A stretch of 6,039 nucleotides of DNA from an uncultured Angelakisella sp. (GTDB lineage Bacteria > Bacillota > Clostridia > Oscillospirales > Ruminococcaceae): positions 1 through 6,039 of the forward strand of contig CALGIL010000146.1 of assembly GCA_937914895.1 (NCBI GenBank), read 5' to 3'. Positions 1 to 5,914 of this stretch are shown in pieces. Position 1 is the first letter of the stretch, and the number at the start of each line of letters is the position of its first letter. The notes under the pieces were generated by a model that saw only the letters and a program-made list of their open reading frames with translations, made no database searches and was not told the DNA's origin. The position numbers and the translations under genes are program-made.

Positions 1-510
1 AAGGCGGCTGGGATGATTAACCCTCACTCCACGGCCGTGCTGCTGGGCGGCACCACCGTGTTTCGCATCTGCAAGCATATTAAAAATATCCCCATCACCG
101 TTATTACAAACTCCATGATTGTGTTTAACGAGTTAGTTGACAAGGAGCATATTCAGTTAATTTTGTTGGGGGGAGAGTATAACCGGGATGAGGCCGAGCT
201 TCGGGGATTTCTGACCCTGGCAGGCTCGAAGCTGATGACCTGCGATTATCTCTTTATGGGGGCGGACGGGTACGTACAAAATGTCGGCTGCACCACCGCA
301 GACCTGGAGGCCATGGAGCTGTATAACTGGTGCATGGCCCTGTCCCAGTCCACCATTGTACTCATGGACAGCACAAAGTTTGGCAAGCGGGGCAAGGCTG
401 TCATTGCCGCCATAAAAAACATTGACATCATCATTACGGACAACGGCATTTCCCCCGAGGCCCTGCGGCAAATGGAGGAAAATGCGGTAGAAGTCATCAT
501 TGTGGAATAG
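1..510 (+). CDS. DeoR-family transcriptional regulator, C-terminal part (5' end outside window)
   Basis: The frame is open from base 1, so the gene begins left of the window. The 169 visible residues are the sugar-phosphate-binding (DeoRC) domain; the N-terminal helix-turn-helix is not in view. Family hallmarks read in order: a phosphate-loop type GGTTVFRI stretch near the start, VITNS, an LLGGEYNRDEAELRG segment, DYLFMGADGY, a GCTTADLEAME segment, LMDSTKFGKRG and finally IIITDNGIS close to the C-terminus. DeoR proteins usually repress sugar catabolic operons and are released by a phosphorylated intermediate, and members called AgaR or GatR control Aga and Gat loci. Here it lies 112 nt upstream of the SIS gene on the same strand, so it is probably the local regulator. 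Ligand and operator cannot be read from this fragment. Family assignment is firm; the AgaR-like role is inferred from the neighbours. Confidence 0.93.
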   Translation, partial: KAAGMINPHSTAVLLGGTTVFRICKHIKNIPITVITNSMIVFNELVDKEHIQLILLGGEYNRDEAELRGFLTLAGSKLMTCDYLFMGADGYVQNVGCTTADLEAMELYNWCMALSQSTIVLMDSTKFGKRGKAVIAAIKNIDIIITDNGISPEALRQMEENAVEVIIVE

Positions 511-541
511 CACAGGACATAGATTTATCTGATTTCAGCTT

Positions 542-555
542 CCGCCTTTGGGCGG
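542..555 (+). other. Short GC-rich hairpin in the regulator-SIS gap
   Basis: CCGCC (542-546) pairs with GGCGG (551-555) around a TTTG loop. The stem can be lengthened only by weak or G-U pairs. It lies about 30 nt after the regulator's stop codon. No T-run follows (the next bases are GGGTCTGTATAAAG), so it is a poor intrinsic terminator. It may be a weak 3' structure of the regulator transcript or part of the operon leader. Confidence 0.3.
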
Positions 556-608
556 GGGTCTGTATAAAGTCACGCATGTTTGGGTACCGCTGGTCAAGGC
601 GGCAATTT

Positions 609-614
609 AGGAGG
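609..614 (+). promoter_or_regulatory. Ribosome binding site deciding the SIS gene start
   Basis: A perfect AGGAGG lies 8 nt before the ATG at 623. An in-frame TTG at 617 would be only 2 nt from this site, so the ATG is chosen. Confidence 0.85.
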
Positions 615-622
615 TATTGTTC

Positions 623-1660
623 ATGAGCCATCAGTCTTATGGGGAGATCCACTTCTCCTATCGGGAAATGCAGCAGACCTACAATGAGGTGCTGCGGCAG
701 AAAGAGCGCATCGAGGCGTTTTTTAAGGACAGGCGGGAGGTGGTTTTGCTGGGGTGCGGTTCCAGCTTTTGGGGGGCCCTGTCGGCCTACCGCAGCTTTA
801 ATCTCTATACCGACAAACGGGCAACGGCCATTAAGGCTGCCGATATTGCCATGTCGCCCCGGGAATTTGAACATCTTTTCGAGGACCCGGTGATTATTGC
901 TCCCTCCCGCTCGGGCAAATCCCGGGAGCTGCTGGACGCCGTGGAGATTATGCGGGGGTACTATCCCAACCTCAAGGTGCTGTCCATTACCCAATATCCG
1001 GAAAACGAGCTGCAAAAGATGTCCGACCTCAACCTTTCCATCCCCTGGGCAAAGGAGATTTCGATTTGCCAGACGAGGTCCTTCAGCTGCCTGTACCTGG
1101 CCAGCATTACCATTGCGGGTATTTTGGGCAGCCCCGGGCTTCTGGATGACATCCAGTCCTACTTAAATGCGGCCCCCGGGTATTATGCCGAGGCGGAGGC
1201 CAAGGTAAAAGGGCTGGTGGACACCATGGAAAGCCCCGAGATTGTGGCGCTGGGCAATGGAATCCAGTACGGCACCACCGTGGAGGGTGCCTACATCATC
1301 CTGGAAATGGCCGAGCACCTGGTCAACTATTTTCAGACGCTGGAGTACCGGCATGGGCCCATTGTGGCGGCGGGTCCCAATACTTATGCATTTATTGCGG
1401 CCACCTCTGCGGAGAACATCCTCAGAGAAGACCAGATGGCGCTGGAAATCAAGTCCCACGGGGGTAAGGTCATTCTGTGTGGGCGCGCGGCCGAAGACGG
1501 CCGGTTTGATGAGTGCTTTACCCTGGACAGCAAATACCCGGAGGAAATCCGCGGACTGTTTTTTGTCACCATGATGCAGTCTGTGGCCTACCATCTGGCC
1601 CTTAAAAAAGGTATCGATCCCGACAGCCCGGGAGAACTGAAGCAGTTTATCAGCTATTGA
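623..1660 (+). CDS. SIS-domain sugar-phosphate isomerase/deaminase (AgaS/GlmS/FrlB-like)
   Basis: A 345-residue cytoplasmic protein with two tandem SIS domains, the fold that binds sugar phosphates in GlmS, AgaS and the fructosamine deglycases. Domain 1 carries GCGSS (residues 44-48), the phosphate-binding SRSGKSRE (95-102) and a QTRSFS motif (150-155). Domain 2 begins with VALGNG (about 208) and contains EYRHGP (241-246), the counterpart of the catalytic-site (E/F)xHGP of GlmS and AgaS. No glutaminase domain precedes it, so it is not a full GlmS. In Aga operons the SIS protein converts galactosamine-6-phosphate to tagatose-6-phosphate and ammonia, which fits the PTS and aldolase downstream. 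Compared with E. coli AgaS (as I recall it, 384 residues) it is shorter, and its C-terminus resembles the GlmS isomerase and FrlB more. A deglycase acting on a phosphorylated glycated amine is therefore a real alternative. It is the first gene of the cluster after the regulator, 18 nt before the IIB gene. Confidence 0.88.
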   Translation: MSHQSYGEIHFSYREMQQTYNEVLRQKERIEAFFKDRREVVLLGCGSSFWGALSAYRSFNLYTDKRATAIKAADIAMSPREFEHLFEDPVIIAPSRSGKSRELLDAVEIMRGYYPNLKVLSITQYPENELQKMSDLNLSIPWAKEISICQTRSFSCLYLASITIAGILGSPGLLDDIQSYLNAAPGYYAEAEAKVKGLVDTMESPEIVALGNGIQYGTTVEGAYIILEMAEHLVNYFQTLEYRHGPIVAAGPNTYAFIAATSAENILREDQMALEIKSHGGKVILCGRAAEDGRFDECFTLDSKYPEEIRGLFFVTMMQSVAYHLALKKGIDPDSPGELKQFISY

Positions 1661-1665
1661 ACCAA

Positions 1666-1675
1666 AAGGAGGAGG
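1666..1675 (+). promoter_or_regulatory. Strong ribosome binding site of the PTS IIB gene
   Basis: An extended, repeated SD (AAGGAGGAGG) fills most of the 18-nt gap between the SIS stop and the IIB ATG at 1679. It is the strongest SD in the window and suggests IIB is well translated. Confidence 0.8.
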
Positions 1676-1678
1676 AGT

Positions 1679-2143
1679 ATGCCGAACATTTTACTGGCAC
1701 GGATTGACAACCGCCTGATCCACGGGCAGGTGGGCGTCACCTGGACTACGTCCCTGGGGGCGAATCTTCTTGTGGTGGTGGATGACGAGGTGGCGCAGGA
1801 TACGCTGCAGCAGGAACTGATGACCATTACCACCAACAGCATCGGCGTGGGGGTGCGTTTCTTTACCGTCGCCAAAACCATCGAGATCATCCATAAGGCG
1901 TCGGAGGCGCAAAAGATCTTTATAATTGCCAAAACCCCCGAGGTAATCGCACAGCTTTTGGAGGGCGGCGTGCCCATCCCTAAGGTCAACGTGGGCAATA
2001 TGCATTTTGCCGAGGGGAAGGAGCGCCTGTCAACCAAGGTGTATGTGGACGACCATGACCGTCAGCAGCTGGAAAAAATTAAGTCGTTTGGCGTTTATCT
2101 GTTTATCCAGGATGTACCGGGAATGGAGATTATAAAACTGTAA
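1679..2143 (+). CDS. agaV: PTS mannose/sorbose-family IIB component (AgaV/AgaB-like)
   Basis: A 154-residue cytoplasmic phosphotransfer subunit. It takes phosphate from IIA on His15, in the diagnostic RIDNRLIHGQV motif (residues 8-18), and passes it to the sugar carried by IIC/IID. Other family segments are GANLLVVVDDEVAQD (27-41), KTPE (85-88), GGVPIPKVNVGNMHFAEGK (96-114) and VDDHD (123-127). The length is that of a stand-alone mannose-family IIB, not fused to IIA. By memory it resembles E. coli AgaV along most of its length (GQVGVxW, GANL, DEVAxD, VNVGNMH), which favours a galactosamine/GalNAc-type system over ManXYZ. It is followed at once by IIC and IID. The exact substrate within the family cannot be read from the sequence. 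Confidence 0.95.
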   Translation: MPNILLARIDNRLIHGQVGVTWTTSLGANLLVVVDDEVAQDTLQQELMTITTNSIGVGVRFFTVAKTIEIIHKASEAQKIFIIAKTPEVIAQLLEGGVPIPKVNVGNMHFAEGKERLSTKVYVDDHDRQQLEKIKSFGVYLFIQDVPGMEIIKL

Positions 2144-2148
2144 AGGAG
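2143..2148 (+). promoter_or_regulatory. Ribosome binding site supporting a TTG start for IIC
   Basis: AAGGAG begins on the last base of the IIB stop codon and lies 9 nt before the TTG at 2158. An in-frame ATG at 2173 would be 24 nt away, so TTG is preferred. The encoded start MEITL also resembles the N-terminus of AgaW-type IIC proteins. Confidence 0.7.
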
Positions 2149-2157
2149 TGGAATACC

Positions 2158-2940
2158 TTGGAAATTACATTGATGCAGGGACTGGGCCTTGCGCTGCTGG
2201 CGTTTATTGCGGGACTGGATTTTTACCTGGAGGCGTTTTTCTGGTTCAGGCCCATCATTGTGGGTACTGTTTCGGGAATGATCCTGGGAGATTTGACCCT
2301 GGGCGTCATCTGCGGCGGCATTACCGAGCTTGCCTTTGCCGGACTTACCCCGGCGGGGGGCACCCAGCCGCCCAACCCTATTCTGGCGGGCATTATGGCC
2401 ACGGTGCTGGCCCATACCGGCGGGCTTGGGGCCAAGGAGGCCATGGCCCTGGCGCTTCCCTTCAGCTTTTTGATGCAGTACGTTGTCATCTTCTTCTGGT
2501 CCGGTTATTCACTGCTGATGCCCCGCATGGATAAGTATGCCCGGGAGGCAGACACCAAAAAGTTTTATACGGTCAGCATCGCCTCCTGGGTTTTGGTGGG
2601 TGTGGTGTATGCCATTGTGGTGTTTCTGTCTGCCTATCTTGCCCAGGACGCCATGCGGAATCTGATCTCGCTGATGCCTGAATGGCTTACCCACGGGTTT
2701 GAAATCATCGGGGGCATCCTCCCCGGCATCGGGTTTGCCATGCTTTTAAAAACCATGCTCAAGGGCTGGCTGGTCCCCTATCTTGTCATCGGCTTTTTGT
2801 TTGCCACCTTTATTGATTTTGGCAACCTGCTGCCCCTGGCCATTCTGGCTGCCGCGCTGGCCATCATGGAGTTCAACAAATATAATGATCAGAAAAAAGC
2901 AGGTCTTGCGGTGGGAGGGGATAACAGTGAAGGAATCTAA
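2158..2940 (+). CDS. agaW: PTS mannose-family IIC component (AgaW-like membrane channel)
   Basis: A 260-residue integral membrane protein which, with IID, forms the sugar-translocating part of a mannose-family PTS. Hydrophobic segments are visible at about residues 9-28, 32-62, 75-88, 94-121, 140-162, 181-200 and 205-239. Between the second and third lies the family signature TPAGGTQPPNP (64-74). The loop MPRMDKYAREADTKK (121-135) and the stretch GFEIIGGILPGIGFAMLLK (180-198) are also typical. It starts with TTG at 2158, supported by a well-placed SD. The C-terminal tail is hydrophilic and ends in SEGI, close to the ending of AgaW as I remember it. Its last 14 nt overlap the IID gene, suggesting coupled translation of the two membrane partners in roughly equal amounts. 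Confidence 0.94.
   Translation: MEITLMQGLGLALLAFIAGLDFYLEAFFWFRPIIVGTVSGMILGDLTLGVICGGITELAFAGLTPAGGTQPPNPILAGIMATVLAHTGGLGAKEAMALALPFSFLMQYVVIFFWSGYSLLMPRMDKYAREADTKKFYTVSIASWVLVGVVYAIVVFLSAYLAQDAMRNLISLMPEWLTHGFEIIGGILPGIGFAMLLKTMLKGWLVPYLVIGFLFATFIDFGNLLPLAILAAALAIMEFNKYNDQKKAGLAVGGDNSEGI
2913..2920 (+). promoter_or_regulatory. Ribosome binding site deciding the GTG start of IID
   Basis: GGGAGGGG inside the 3' end of the IIC gene lies 6 nt before the GTG at 2927. It identifies that GTG as the IID start, although the frame stays open further upstream inside the IIC gene. Confidence 0.75.
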
Positions 2941-3724
2941 CAAGGTGCTGACTAAAAAAGATATTACCTATCTTGCGCTGAGGTCGTTTTTCGTCGTCAT
3001 CATGTTCAATTATCAGCGGATGATGGCGCCCGGCATGACCTTTATGCAGATTCCCGCCCTCAAAAAGATCCACAAAAACAAGGAGGACCTGGCCGCCGCC
3101 CTTACCGACAACATGGAATTCATCAATACCCATCCCAACTTCTGTGGGTTTTTGTGCGGACTGCTCCTTTCGCTGGAGGAAGCCAAGGAGGACCGGTCGG
3201 TCATCCGCGGCGTCAAAACGGCGCTGTTTGCGCCTTTGGCCGGCATTGGGGATGCCTTCTTCTGGTTTACGCTGCTTCCCATTATGGCGGGCATCTGCGG
3301 TTCCTTTGCCATGTCGGGCAACATCCTGGGGCCCATCCTCTTCTTTGTGGTGTACATGCTTGTGTTTTTCCTGCGGATCCCCCTGACCCACTTTGGGTAT
3401 AATCTGGGCACTAAATCCCTGGGCAAAATCGGCGAGCACGCCGCCATCATCTCCCGCTGCGCCAGCATTATGGGCATCACCATTATCGGCGGACTGATTG
3501 CCACCTACGTCAGCCTTGGCGTCAGCATTGCCATCCCGCTGAGCGAAGGATTTACGCTGGACCTGCAGACCGGGGTGCTGGACCTGATTTTCCCGCACCT
3601 GCTGCCGGCCCTGTATGTGGGACTGCTGTACTATCTGCTTAAGAAAAAGAACGTAAGCCCCGTTGCCCTGATTACCGGGACCTTTGTGGTTGTACTGCTG
3701 GGCGCGTTTATTGGAATCATGTAA
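2927..3724 (+). CDS. PTS mannose-family IID component (AgaE-like membrane subunit)
   Basis: A 265-residue membrane-associated subunit that pairs with IIC to translocate and phosphorylate the sugar. The N-terminal third is mostly amphipathic and carries FNYQRMMAPG (27-36), IPALKKIHKNKEDL (42-55) and the family signature FINTHPNF (65-72). Then come ALFAPLAGIGDAFFWF (99-114), the likely membrane-embedded part, and LRIPLTHFGYNLG (149-161). Hydrophobic segments lie at about 114-126, 132-150, 181-205, 223-238 and 245-264. The start is taken at GTG 2927 because an SD precedes it and MKESNKVLTKKDI is a normal IID beginning. The longer open frame back to 2783 only shadows IIC. The 14-nt overlap with IIC implies translational coupling. 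The AgaE designation comes from context; the sequence alone supports the IID family firmly. Confidence 0.95.
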   Translation: MKESNKVLTKKDITYLALRSFFVVIMFNYQRMMAPGMTFMQIPALKKIHKNKEDLAAALTDNMEFINTHPNFCGFLCGLLLSLEEAKEDRSVIRGVKTALFAPLAGIGDAFFWFTLLPIMAGICGSFAMSGNILGPILFFVVYMLVFFLRIPLTHFGYNLGTKSLGKIGEHAAIISRCASIMGITIIGGLIATYVSLGVSIAIPLSEGFTLDLQTGVLDLIFPHLLPALYVGLLYYLLKKKNVSPVALITGTFVVVLLGAFIGIM

Positions 3725-3740
3725 TTTGGAAGAAAAGAGC

Positions 3741-4463
3741 GTGGCGCAATTGAGAACTGATACCGTACAAAGCTTTGAAGAACTAAGCCGGGCGGCCGCA
3801 GACCGGATGATAGAAGCCGTCGCCGGCAACCCCGCGGCCAACCTCTGCCTGGCCAGCGGCGGCTCCCCCGAGCTTGCGTACCGCCTGTTTGTGGAGGGGG
3901 TGCGGGCCAGGGGAATCGACACGACCCGGATGATGGTGACCAAACTGGACGAGTGGTGCGGCTTTTCCGCCGAACACGAATCCAGCTGCGAGCGCTATCT
4001 TCAGGAGCGGATCGTAGCCCCCCTGTCCATCCCGCCCTGCCGCTATATCTCTTTCCGGCCCGACGCGGAGGACTATGAACAGGAAGTCCGCAGGGTCCGG
4101 GAACAGCTGCGGGAACACCTCATCGACCTCTGTGTGCTGGGTTTTGGCCGCAACGGCCATCTGGGGCTTAACGAGCCGGGAGACTGGCTGTATCCCCGCG
4201 CCCATGTCGCCCAAATCGCCCCGGCCACCAAGCTGCACCCCCTGCTGAAGTCCAACCGGGTGGAGCAGGGGATGACCATTGGAATGGGGGACATCTTTGC
4301 CGCCCGGGAGGTGCTGTTTTTGGTCACAGGCGCGGGCAAGCAGGAGGTCTACGAGCAGTGGATGACAGAAGAGATCACCACGCGGTGTCCGGCATCCCTG
4401 CTGTGGCTGCACCCCAGCGCCGTGGCCCTGGTGGACCAGAGCAGCTTTAAACCGAAGGAGTGA
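3741..4463 (+). CDS. agaI: Galactosamine/glucosamine-6-phosphate deaminase-isomerase family protein (AgaI/NagB type)
   Basis: A 240-residue cytoplasmic protein of the NagB/6-phosphogluconolactonase fold. The sugar-phosphate loop is LASGGSPELAY (38-47). KLDEW (68-72) holds Asp70, matching Asp72 of E. coli NagB. CVLGFGRNGHLGLNEPG (131-147) is the NagB signature with His140 and Glu145 in place of His143 and Glu148. Where NagB has catalytic Asp141 this protein has Asn138; E. coli AgaI, as I recall it, has the same KNGHLGLNEPG. The C-terminal PASLLWLHPSAVALVD (217-232) also matches AgaI. The expected reaction is amino-sugar-6-phosphate to ketose-6-phosphate plus ammonia. In E. coli, however, AgaI is reported dispensable and the SIS protein AgaS does this step. 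GTG 3741 is preferred as start: it lies 16 nt after the IID stop, with a weak purine-rich SD (GGAAGAAAAGAG). TTG 3726 is a possible alternative. It sits between IID and IIA, as part of the same unit. Confidence 0.88.
   Translation: MAQLRTDTVQSFEELSRAAADRMIEAVAGNPAANLCLASGGSPELAYRLFVEGVRARGIDTTRMMVTKLDEWCGFSAEHESSCERYLQERIVAPLSIPPCRYISFRPDAEDYEQEVRRVREQLREHLIDLCVLGFGRNGHLGLNEPGDWLYPRAHVAQIAPATKLHPLLKSNRVEQGMTIGMGDIFAAREVLFLVTGAGKQEVYEQWMTEEITTRCPASLLWLHPSAVALVDQSSFKPKE
4455..4460 (+). promoter_or_regulatory. Ribosome binding site of the PTS IIA gene
   Basis: AAGGAG occupies the last coding bases of the agaI-like gene. It overlaps the first base of an in-frame GTG at 4460, so that GTG cannot use it. 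The next in-frame GTG (4472) is 11 nt away and gives the usual short IIA N-terminus. Confidence 0.6.
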
Positions 4464-4471
4464 CGGGGCAA

Positions 4472-4891
4472 GTGGAAATCATCATCACCGGGCACGGACA
4501 ATATGCCACCGGAATGCTGTCCGCTTTGCATATGGTGGCGGGAGAAAAGCAGGGGATTTGCGCGGTGGAATTTCTGCCGGAGGATTCCTCCCAGGACTAC
4601 CGGGCCAAACTGACCCAAGCGATGGACCGCCTGGGGGACGAGCTTTTGATTTTTTGCGACCTGTCGGGCGGCACTCCTTTTAACCAGGCTGTGCTGACCC
4701 GCCAGTCCTACCCCCGCAAACGGATCGAGGTGGTCGCCGGGGCCAATCTGGCGATGATTTTGGAGGCGGCCCTGGACGGCGGCTCTTTGTCCGAGCTGGC
4801 GGACCATGTGGAGCAAATGGGCCAAAAGGCGATTCTGCATTTTCGCCAGGGCACCACGTCCTCCGACGTCCGGCAGGACGAGGGAATTTAA
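4472..4891 (+). CDS. agaF: PTS mannose-family IIA component (AgaF-like)
   Basis: A 139-residue cytoplasmic subunit that accepts phosphate from HPr and passes it to IIB. The N-terminus MEIIITGHGQYATG has the phosphorylation site His8 in the TGHG motif. FCDLSGGTPFNQAV (61-74) holds the conserved Asp63 next to the active site and the family GGTPFN motif. EVVAGANLAMILEA (86-99) is also typical. The C-terminus ends DEGI, like the EEGI ending I remember for AgaF, so the protein appears complete. The start is uncertain: GTG 4460 would overlap the previous stop and its own SD, while GTG 4472 lies 8 nt after that stop at 11-nt SD spacing and gives the normal family N-terminus. It is encoded apart from IIB/IIC/IID, behind the deaminase gene. 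A 61-nt gap with a hairpin separates it from the aldolase. Confidence 0.93.
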   Translation: MEIIITGHGQYATGMLSALHMVAGEKQGICAVEFLPEDSSQDYRAKLTQAMDRLGDELLIFCDLSGGTPFNQAVLTRQSYPRKRIEVVAGANLAMILEAALDGGSLSELADHVEQMGQKAILHFRQGTTSSDVRQDEGI

Positions 4892-4900
4892 ACATATCGG

Positions 4901-4932
4901 GTTTGGGGCCGCGGCAGTCCGCGGCTTTAAAC
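4901..4932 (+). promoter_or_regulatory. 14-bp intercistronic hairpin before the aldolase gene
   Basis: The arms are GTTTGGGGCCGCGG (4901-4914) and CCGCGGCTTTAAAC (4919-4932), around a 4-nt CAGT loop. The inner seven pairs are perfect G-C pairs, the next three are G-U, and the outer four are Watson-Crick (three A-U and one G-C). Since three pairs hold only as RNA, an mRNA structure is more likely than a protein operator. It ends 5 nt before the aldolase SD and starts 9 nt after the IIA stop. No proper T-run follows (TTTAAAC lies in the stem), so it may act as an mRNA processing or stability element or a weak attenuator rather than a full terminator. Confidence 0.6.
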
Positions 4933-4952
4933 TTCTGGAAAGGGGTGCGACT

Positions 4953-5798
4953 ATGCCATTGACTACGGCTTGGCGAATGCTGCGGGACGCCCAAAAAAAC
5001 GGGTATGCAGTGCCTGCGTTTAATGTTGAAAACCTGGAGATGGCCCAGGGCGTTATTGCCGCCGCGGCAGACGCCGGTTCTCCGGTCATCCTGCAGACCA
5101 CCTCCCCAACGGTGGCCTATGCTTCGGCCAGCCTGTTTGTGGGGCTGGTGGAGGCCCTTGCCAGGGAGGTGGACATTCCCGTCTGCCTCCATCTGGACCA
5201 CGCCACCGACCCGCAGCTGCTCCGCGACGCCATTGGGGCGGGCTATCCTTCCGTGATGATGGACGCGTCCCGCAAAAGCTTTGAGGAAAATCTTGCCCTT
5301 ACCCGGGAGGCGGTACAGTACGCGGCTGCCAGGGACGTCCCGGTAGAGGCGGAGCTGGGCAGCGTCGGCGGGAAGGAGGACGATGTGGAAGGGGCATCGG
5401 ACTACACCGACCCCCAGCGGGCAAGGGAGTTTGTCCGGGATACCGGGCTCTTCTCCCTGGCGGTGGCCATTGGGACGGCCCATGGTGTCTATAAGCAGAC
5501 GCCCCGGCTGGACCTTGAGCGTCTGAGTGCCATCCGGGCCCAGGTGGAGGCGCCGCTGGTACTCCACGGCGCCTCGGGGCTGGAGGACCAGCAGGTGCGC
5601 CAGTGCGTCCAAAAGGGTATTTGCAAGGTCAATTTTGCCACCGAGCTGCGCGCTGCCTATACGGCGGCGGTGCGAAAGGTGCTGGCGGAGCATCCGGAGG
5701 CCATCGACCCCAAGCTGTACGGGCGGGAGGCCCGCCTGGCCGTGGAATGCCTTGCCCGGCATAAAATGGACGTCTGCGGCTCTGTCCAAAGGGCTTAG
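4953..5798 (+). CDS. kbaY: Class II tagatose-1,6-bisphosphate / fructose-1,6-bisphosphate aldolase (KbaY/GatY type)
   Basis: A 281-residue cytoplasmic, zinc-dependent aldolase that cleaves a ketohexose-1,6-bisphosphate to dihydroxyacetone phosphate and glyceraldehyde-3-phosphate. All hallmarks are in place: PAFNVEN (21-27), HLDHATD (80-86) with catalytic Asp82 and zinc ligand His83, SVMMDASRKSFEEN (100-113), EAELGSVGGKEDD (132-144) with Glu134, AIGTAHGVYK (172-181) with zinc ligand His177, LHGASG (204-209) with zinc ligand His205 and ICKVNFATEL (223-232) with Asn227. Length and motifs fit KbaY/GatY (about 285 residues) rather than the longer FbaA type. Within this family, tagatose and fructose bisphosphate use cannot be told apart by eye; the Aga-type neighbours favour tagatose. 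The ATG at 4953 is supported by GGAAAGGGG (4937-4945) 7 nt upstream; the frame runs open further back only as a shadow of the IIA gene. It is the last complete gene of the cluster. Confidence 0.93.
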   Translation: MPLTTAWRMLRDAQKNGYAVPAFNVENLEMAQGVIAAAADAGSPVILQTTSPTVAYASASLFVGLVEALAREVDIPVCLHLDHATDPQLLRDAIGAGYPSVMMDASRKSFEENLALTREAVQYAAARDVPVEAELGSVGGKEDDVEGASDYTDPQRAREFVRDTGLFSLAVAIGTAHGVYKQTPRLDLERLSAIRAQVEAPLVLHGASGLEDQQVRQCVQKGICKVNFATELRAAYTAAVRKVLAEHPEAIDPKLYGREARLAVECLARHKMDVCGSVQRA

Positions 5799-5864
5799 CA
5801 GCGGCACAGGCGGCACTGAACTGCACCTAAAAACACACCGGCCCAAGGGATCTGTGCCTGGGTC

Positions 5865-5914
5865 TATCCAAGGAAGGGCATTTTCACACAAGTGAAAAGG
5901 CCCTTCCTTGGATA
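5865..5914 (+). repeat. Long near-perfect inverted repeat (terminator-like hairpin) after the aldolase gene
   Basis: The outer arms TATCCAAGGAAGGGC (5865-5879) and GCCCTTCCTTGGATA (5900-5914) are perfect complements over 15 bp. After one A/G mismatch, TTTTCAC (5881-5887) pairs with GTGAAAA (5892-5898) around an ACAA loop, giving 22 of 23 pairs. It begins 67 nt after the aldolase stop, as expected for an operon-end structure. No T-run follows the whole stem (next bases ACAAAAGCC). A shorter fold using only GGGC/GCCC plus the inner stem would be followed by TTCCTT, a weak terminator tail. The length and perfection of the outer arms also allow a miniature-element or insertion scar, but no flanking target duplication is seen. 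Confidence 0.75.

Noticed and set aside
540..568. Possible promoter: TATAAA at 563-568 with TTCCGC 17 nt upstream
   Set aside because: The -10 is fair but the -35 matches TTGACA only at its first two bases, and there is no TG extension. The operon promoter may lie here or upstream of the regulator; the sequence does not decide.
542..568. Intrinsic terminator after the DeoR gene
   Set aside because: The hairpin is only 5 strong base pairs and no T-run follows.
511..622. Riboswitch or glmS-type ribozyme in front of the SIS gene
   Set aside because: The gap is only 112 nt, and no conserved core of a known amino-sugar riboswitch is visible, just short GC hairpins.
2873..3943. A 356-residue open frame on the minus strand across IID
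   Set aside because: It is a shadow of IID and the start of agaI; low-complexity His/Gln/Gly/Asp-rich product without recognisable motifs.
5816..5864. N-terminal part of the second IIA in another frame upstream of the inverted repeat
   Set aside because: No GHG-like motif or hydrophobic beta strand followed by TGHG was found in any + strand frame from the aldolase stop to the repeat.
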